DNA of 64,000 nucleotides from Panax quinquefolius. Taxonomy: Eukaryota; Streptophyta; Magnoliopsida; Apiales; Araliaceae. This document shows, one piece after another, positions 59,851 through 64,000 of this stretch (within the stretch, counting starts at the first letter, position 1; every line of letters starts with the position of its first letter). Under the pieces are notes generated by a model, which had not been told where the DNA came from, made no database searches, and was given only the letters and a program-made list of their open reading frames with translations. Location of the stretch: NCBI GenBank assembly GCA_020205615.1, contig CM035171.1, positions 26,415,741 to 26,479,740 of the forward strand, in the 5' to 3' direction. A program made the position numbers and the translations under genes.

Positions 59851-60560
59851 TCGGTTGCTTCTAACTTTGATTTGCTTCAATCTTCACGGATCAATGATAC
59901 TCCATGTTTTGACACCACATGCCCAAGAAAGGCTACTTCCTCGCCGTAACTCGCATTTCTTCAATTTGGCATATAGTTGGTTTTCACGAAGCCTTTGGAG
60001 TACCAAATTTCAAATGGTGCTCATGATCTTCACGGCTTTTGGAATATATAAGGATGTCATCAATAAAGACAACAACGAATCGATCCAAATATTCCTTGAA
60101 TACTCGGTTCATCATATCCATGAAAGTCGCAGAGCATTAGTTAGTCCGAAAGACATGACTAAGAATTCATAATGCCCATACCGAGTTCAAGGCGGTCTTT
60201 GAATATCCTCGGCCTAATTTTCAAATTGATGATATCCGTAATCGAAGATAGATTTTTGAAAAGAATTGTGCCCCTTGCAATCGGTCAAACAAGTCATCAA
60301 TACGAGGTAGAGGATACCTATTCTTGATGGTGACATGGTTCAATTCCCGATAGTCAATACAAAAGTCGCATACTCCCCGCTTTCTTTTTTTGAAATAAAA
60401 CAGAGCACCCCAAGGAGATGTACTAGATCGAATGAAACCAATGTCCAACAATTCACGTAGTTGGACCTTTAACTCCTGAAGTTCAATAGAGCCATTCGAT
60501 ATGGGGTTTTAGAAATGGGCTTTGTACAGTTTCAAGATCAATAAAGAATTCAACTTCACG
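59851..60560 (-). pseudogene. pol: element E reverse transcriptase
   Basis: [20 protein letters not shown] and [16 protein letters not shown] are in the frame 60221-60451. The polymerase box is intact ([13 protein letters not shown], Asp codons at 60056-60061 on the minus strand). Confidence 0.85.
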
Positions 60561-61130
60561 CTAAGGGGTAGACCGGAAGTTCTTCGAAATACGCCGGAAA
60601 GTCAATAACAACAGGAATATTATTCAAATTTGACGTGTCTTTATTCAAATCCATAACATGGGCTAAGAAAGCTTGACATCCGCTTTTTAATAAACGAATA
60701 GCTTTATGATTAGATATGATAGTGATTGATTTTAATGGTTTAGTTGCTTGAATTAAATAACAGTCAAGTTAGGAATATGAAAACTAACAACCTTACGAAA
60801 AACAATCAATTTTGGCATGATGAGTAGTTAACCAATCAATCCCTAAAATCACATCAAAAGCAAGTATCTTTAAAGAGATAAGGTCAATGGTAAGGTGATG
60901 GTGCCAACTTGAATCAAACAAGATTTATAAACAAAGGGATGTGATGAAAGTTTCTCCTAACGGAGTTTCCACAGATAGGTCAAAGTCTAATTTCTCCTGA
61001 GTCAAGTTTAAACGTTGAGCACATGCAGGAGAGATAAATGAATGGGTAAAGACCGATGAATAAGTAAGGTATAAACTTCACAAGAATTTATAAATAGCTT
61101 ACCCGTGATCACCTCATTTGGGTTCCTCGA
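60561..61130 (-). pseudogene. pol: element E protease region
   Basis: [21 protein letters not shown] sequence at about 60790-60865 and the [19 protein letters not shown] segment at about 60950-61010 identify it. The active-site DTG itself is lost in a garbled stretch near 61050. Confidence 0.75.
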
Positions 61131-62329
61131 TTATGACCCGAATCACAACAAACGCTCTTCCCTAATCGCTTGACTTTGACTTTTTCTCGGGACGATCTTT
61201 TGAGTCACCGTCCTCCCGAACTAGGTTTTGCTACTGTATAATCTCGAGCGATATGTCCTTCCTTTCCACAACTATACCATACCTTGAATCGTTGTGGGCG
61301 CTTGACCGATATGTCCCTCTTTTCCGTGATTGTAGCATATGACCGGTGGTCGTTCTCCTCCCTTAGAACCGATTCTTGTCACAGACTGCTGCCTTTCACA
61401 TAGTCATTGTTAAATCTCCTCTTTTAAAATCTCCTCCCGACTCGCTTCTTCTGCTTTTCATGACCATGATTACCACCAGAGTGGTTACCATTTCGTCCGT
61501 CTGCTTTTCTTTCTCCGCAGTTATCATTATTATTCTTGCTGATCGCTATCTCAGTGCGATCCTCGTTATGGTCCTCGATTGACCGTACTTCGTTATCTCG
61601 CTTCTAATAATTGAGCCTCATGCTTACAACATCTCGAATAAAGAGAAAGTTTATGAGAAATGAGATACCGACGTATCTTAGGGTTTCAAACCTCTAAGAA
61701 ACATCCGCGTCATACGCTCCTCATTCTCCACCAAATGAGGTGCAAACTCGATAACTCGCAAACTTTGCCTCGCATGAGACACACCATCATGTTGTTTTGT
61801 TCCAATCGATGAACTCCACTTCCTTCATATGACGAACACTTTCGTGAAAGTATTTGTCATTAAATAGTCTCTCAAACGCCTCCCAAGACATGCCGAAAAG
61901 TACCGATGGAGTGCTACGCTTCACGACTCTCACCAATGAGTCCGCCTCGCCACTTTTAACATAAAGGTGGCGAATGGAACCTTCTGCTCCTCCGTGCATC
62001 CCAAGACATCGAATATCTTGGTAATTTGTTTGACCTATGTTTCGCCATGATCGGATCGGCTTTCCCTTAAATTCGTGGTCCCAACTCTTTGATCTGCTTT
62101 GTTTGTGACAACCCGTGAATTGCTATCATTTCCTCCTCAGATTTTGAACACGAGTCTCCTCGTCTGATTTTGCATGAACCGCAAAAACTTCTAAACATCC
62201 CTCGTTCATCATCTCGCTCCATGGTGTTGTTCACAGGAGGAACATTGCCACTGTTGCACATTCTCCTCGTTGGTAAGATGTGCATCTCCACGGTCTCATT
62301 TACTCCATTCATTAATATTCTCACGACAT
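61131..62329 (-). pseudogene. gag: element E gag, decayed
   Basis: The ATG is at 62329 but is followed within two codons by TGA. The frame 61787-61999 carries MSWEAFERLFNDKYFHESVR. The knuckles (about 61250-61345) are degenerate: CYNHGKEGHIGQAP in place of the first CCHC box. Confidence 0.82.
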
Positions 62330-62503
62330 TCTCAAATACCGTCATAAAACAAGGGTTAATTAAGGAAATCAATATATCACATAATATCCCTATATACCGA
62401 CTAACTAACAAATAAGCTTAGGTAGGACACACTAGCGAAGGATTTACTCGTCTCTCCCCTCCTAGTTCTATTCCCCGATCTCCGCAAGAGATCATATCCC
62501 TAA

Positions 62504-62515
62504 GCTCTGATACCA
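62504..62515 (-). other. element E primer-binding site
   Basis: The minus strand reads TGGTATCAGAGC, a perfect complement to initiator-Met tRNA. It is the only perfect Tekay primer site in the window. Confidence 0.88.
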
Positions 62516-62517
62516 AC

Positions 62518-64000
62518 CGTGACGCCCCCAAAATAGGTATACATCACCCATTCTGAGTTGTCAATACATGGTACAGAAACAACTACAACTTTATTATTAC
62601 AACAAGAAATCGTGAGTTTAAATACAAATATTATCTTCTAGACAATATTTATACTCAAATAAATCCTCATCACATTTATTGATACATTATTTTACAAAAT
62701 GGTGAGGACTACTAAACAATCCTTTCTAAAACCTTCATTCCATACCCCCACTGTACTCGCTATATTCTCGCCTCCCGAGAAGAATGGAACAAAAAGGAAA
62801 AGGGTGAGCTCAACTAGCTCAAAGAAGAATATTATGACTAAGATAATATACAACAAATTATCGTTAGTCTTCAACAGGAAAAATCTAATAGAATACAATA
62901 GACAACAAATTTCGGATCAATATTCGCGGTGAAATAATAATTCATGTAGAAGTGTTACGTAGAGAATGAAATCTACTATAATCTATGAATTTAATGTACC
63001 ATCATCAATATTTTATCCTCGTAACATCAATCAATATTCATCTCAAATCAAATATTCATCTTTGCACTACAGTGCCAAAGATATTCATCAATCGGTCATG
63101 TTCATCTCAACACACTGCTCATCTTTGCACTAAAGGCCAAAGATATTCATCGATCGGTCATGCTCATTTAAACACCGCTCATCTTTGCACTACAGCCAAA
63201 GATATTCTTCAGAAATCATTCATCTTTGCACTACAGGGCCAAAGATATTCAATAATATCATCATTTAAGACCGAGGATGATGAAAATATTTTTTAAAGAA
63301 CGAATCCAAAGGAAACAAAATGACAAGGATTAAGGATTAATGATTCGTACTTTGTTTTATCCATGTCCAACAATACCTCAAAAATAATCATAGTGGTGTA
63401 AAATTCAAGAATGATCAAAACATGGATACAATCAAAGCTAGTATCCGAATAGATATTTTGACTGAAAAGAAGAAATTTTATTTTTCTATGAATAAAGGTC
63501 AGATATCGTGAATAGTCTTCAGATACGTGAATAGTAACTCTGACACCAAAAGATAGAAATTCCACAAAAAACATTTTCACGCTTCATGAATAGTACTCGT
63601 GAATAGTAACTCGTGAATAGTAACTCATGAATAGTAACTCGTGAATAGTAACTCATGAATAGTAACCCACATGAAAAAAGTTCCAAATTTGATAAAACTT
63701 CAGATCAACATTTCAAAGATAATGATATTGAAGAAATAATATCATTACGAAAAAAAAATATCCCTTACCTCAAAGAATCAAGATTTCTAAGGAAAGGCTC
63801 AAGTGATGTTTGAATGAAACTTGTCTTGATCAAAGAACTCTCAAAGTATCTAAATACTCACAAAATACGCTCAATAATATAGAGAGAAAAGAGAAAAACT
63901 TTGTTTCGGTGTGATTTTCAATTCTAACTTAGCCTTCTATTTATAGGAAAATGTTAGCCTTAACAAGCAGACTTGACACACTACCGATGGCTTTACTCGC
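62518..64000 (-). repeat. element E 5' LTR, cut by window edge
   Basis: The terminal CA reads CG (62518-62519 on plus). It contains four hairpin motifs (63057-63250), the gaatagtaactc minisatellite (63523-63670), a donor-like site near 63769 and a TATA box at 63937-63946. U3 lies outside the window. Confidence 0.9.

Larger units (their letters stand above)
55158..64000 (-). mobile_element. Tekay element E, minus strand, runs off the window
   Basis: From left to right: 3' LTR (55158-57758), purine tract, pol and gag in reverse, primer site (62504-62515), and the first ~1480 bp of the 5' LTR (62518 to the edge). LTR type is close to A and B. Both LTRs share the same large-scale structure. The target was the LTR at 53480. 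Confidence 0.92.

Overview
The window is intergenic, repeat-dense DNA from a flowering plant. No host gene, tRNA or rRNA gene was found. Almost every base can be assigned to LTR retrotransposons of plant-specific lineages. Most belong to the Tekay/Del chromoviruses (Ty3/gypsy, with a chromodomain after integrase). There is also one heavily rearranged Athila-like Ty3/gypsy element and pieces of Ty1/copia elements that resemble SIRE/Maximus. The large, nested and mostly dead elements suggest heterochromatin of a large plant genome. I cannot name the species.

Layout, left to right. 1-383 is the 3' tail of a Tekay LTR. 384-1019 is the end of a copia LTR plus its primer-binding site and leader. 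1020-11662 is one minus-strand Athila-like insertion with a near-perfect 5-bp target duplication. It holds an intact 3' LTR, a fivefold tandem amplification of a 1.32-kb 3' untranslated unit, then an inverted second copy of the 3' end that folds back on itself. 11668-12244 is unassigned. 12245-29492 is Tekay element A, split in its RNase H region by complete Tekay element B (15590-25297). 29493-31364 is a minus-strand Tekay LTR fragment. 31421-52086 is Tekay element C, of a second LTR subfamily, whose 3' LTR is split by complete element D (41486-51618). 52087-53479 is the 3' end of a minus-strand copia element. 53480-55157 is a plus-strand Tekay LTR, cut by minus-strand Tekay element E (55158 to the right edge).

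Each Tekay element has the order LTR, initiator-Met primer site, gag with two CCHC knuckles, protease, reverse transcriptase, RNase H, integrase, chromodomain, purine tract, LTR. All are pseudogenes. A and B carry stops, many explained by C-to-T change, and both have lost the first catalytic aspartate of reverse transcriptase. The best open frame is the A integrase (25549-26682), with all catalytic residues. C, D and E are broken mainly by small indels, many next to CTG or CAG, and some of these may be consensus errors rather than biology.

The most interesting signal is in the long (2.4-3 kb) Tekay LTRs. Downstream of the TATA box all subfamilies carry a good 5' splice site and, about 0.8-1.15 kb later, a polypyrimidine tract with AG just before the LTR end. 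This suggests an intron inside the LTR-encoded leader. Inside that putative intron lie three or four small hairpins. Their loop is conserved between subfamilies while the stem sequences differ yet remain paired. That is the pattern expected of a functional RNA structure, possibly one present only in unspliced genomic RNA.
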